A stretch of 64,000 bases of DNA from Demequina sp. NBRC 110054 (GTDB taxonomy: Bacteria > Actinomycetota > Actinomycetes > Actinomycetales > Demequinaceae), in assembly GCF_002090115.1 (NCBI RefSeq), contig NZ_BBRK01000005.1, positions 665,415 through 729,414 on the forward strand, given 5' to 3'. The notes under the pieces were generated by a model. That model was not told the origin of the DNA. It did no database searches and saw only the letters and a list, made by a program, of their open reading frames with translations. The position numbers were made by a program, and so were the translations under genes. Shown piece by piece: positions 59,180-64,000 of the stretch (positions within the stretch are counted from its first letter, which is position 1; each line of letters starts with the position of its first letter).

Positions 59180-64000
<4,821 letters not shown>

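Overview
The window looks like a chromosomal segment of a high-GC Gram-positive bacterium. The coding DNA appears to be roughly 70% G+C by eye, genes are packed head to tail with 4-base stop/start overlaps, GTG starts are common, and the partial 16S and complete 23S/5S genes have the character of Actinobacteria, order Micrococcales (Cellulomonas/Demequina-like; the genus is my guess). No prophage, insertion sequence, CRISPR array or plasmid function is visible. It reads as core and near-core chromosome with several regulated transport and redox cassettes.

Layout. 1-10.5 kb (minus strand): the end of a competence locus (comEA, comEC cut by the window edge), two DegV-type lipid-binding proteins, leuS, and a three-gene cluster of transglutaminase, alpha-E and circularly permuted ATP-grasp proteins. 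10.5-15.8 kb (plus strand): a PH-domain membrane protein, then molybdate uptake (modABC) and molybdenum cofactor genes mog/moaB, moaE and moaA. 16-28 kb (minus strand): a flavin amine oxidase, then a chain of twelve genes read leftwards from 28.1 kb: copC-like, MFS, hemC, hemD, hemB, hemL, a cysG-type fusion, cbiX-like, moeB-like, moeA, moaC, moaD. Nearly all junctions overlap by about 4 bases. The chain joins tetrapyrrole/siroheme synthesis with the Moco genes missing from the plus-strand operon, so together the two operons cover most of the route from GTP to molybdopterin cofactor. 28-40 kb: two glycosyltransferases with an SGNH hydrolase, a DoxX protein, a TetR regulator divergent from a GH3 beta-glucosidase, an MFS/fructosamine-kinase pair, a metallo-hydrolase, and an ArsR-SulP pair. 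40-50 kb: a luciferase-like monooxygenase/MarR/FMN-reductase cassette, a DHA2 efflux pump, a reductase/NUDIX pair, a second SGNH hydrolase, a MarR divergent from a Bcr-type exporter, a HAD phosphatase and an aldose epimerase. 50-58.8 kb (minus strand): tRNA-Ala(GGC), two histidine phosphatases, rsfS, a long acidic tail-anchored protein, nadD, a 48-residue membrane protein, a P-type ATPase and proA. 58.9-64 kb: an rRNA operon read leftwards (16S truncated at the window end, 23S, 5S).

The least explained signal is a 10-base word, GGACGATGCG. I count 20 exact copies on either strand in the 59 kb outside the rRNA genes, where well under one is expected by composition. Five copies lie in intergenic DNA, including three within 80 bases after galM, two of them as an inverted pair. 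In density, mixed orientation and inverted-pair use it resembles the DNA uptake words of naturally transformable Gram-negative bacteria, and the window also carries comEA/comEC. That link is a hypothesis only.
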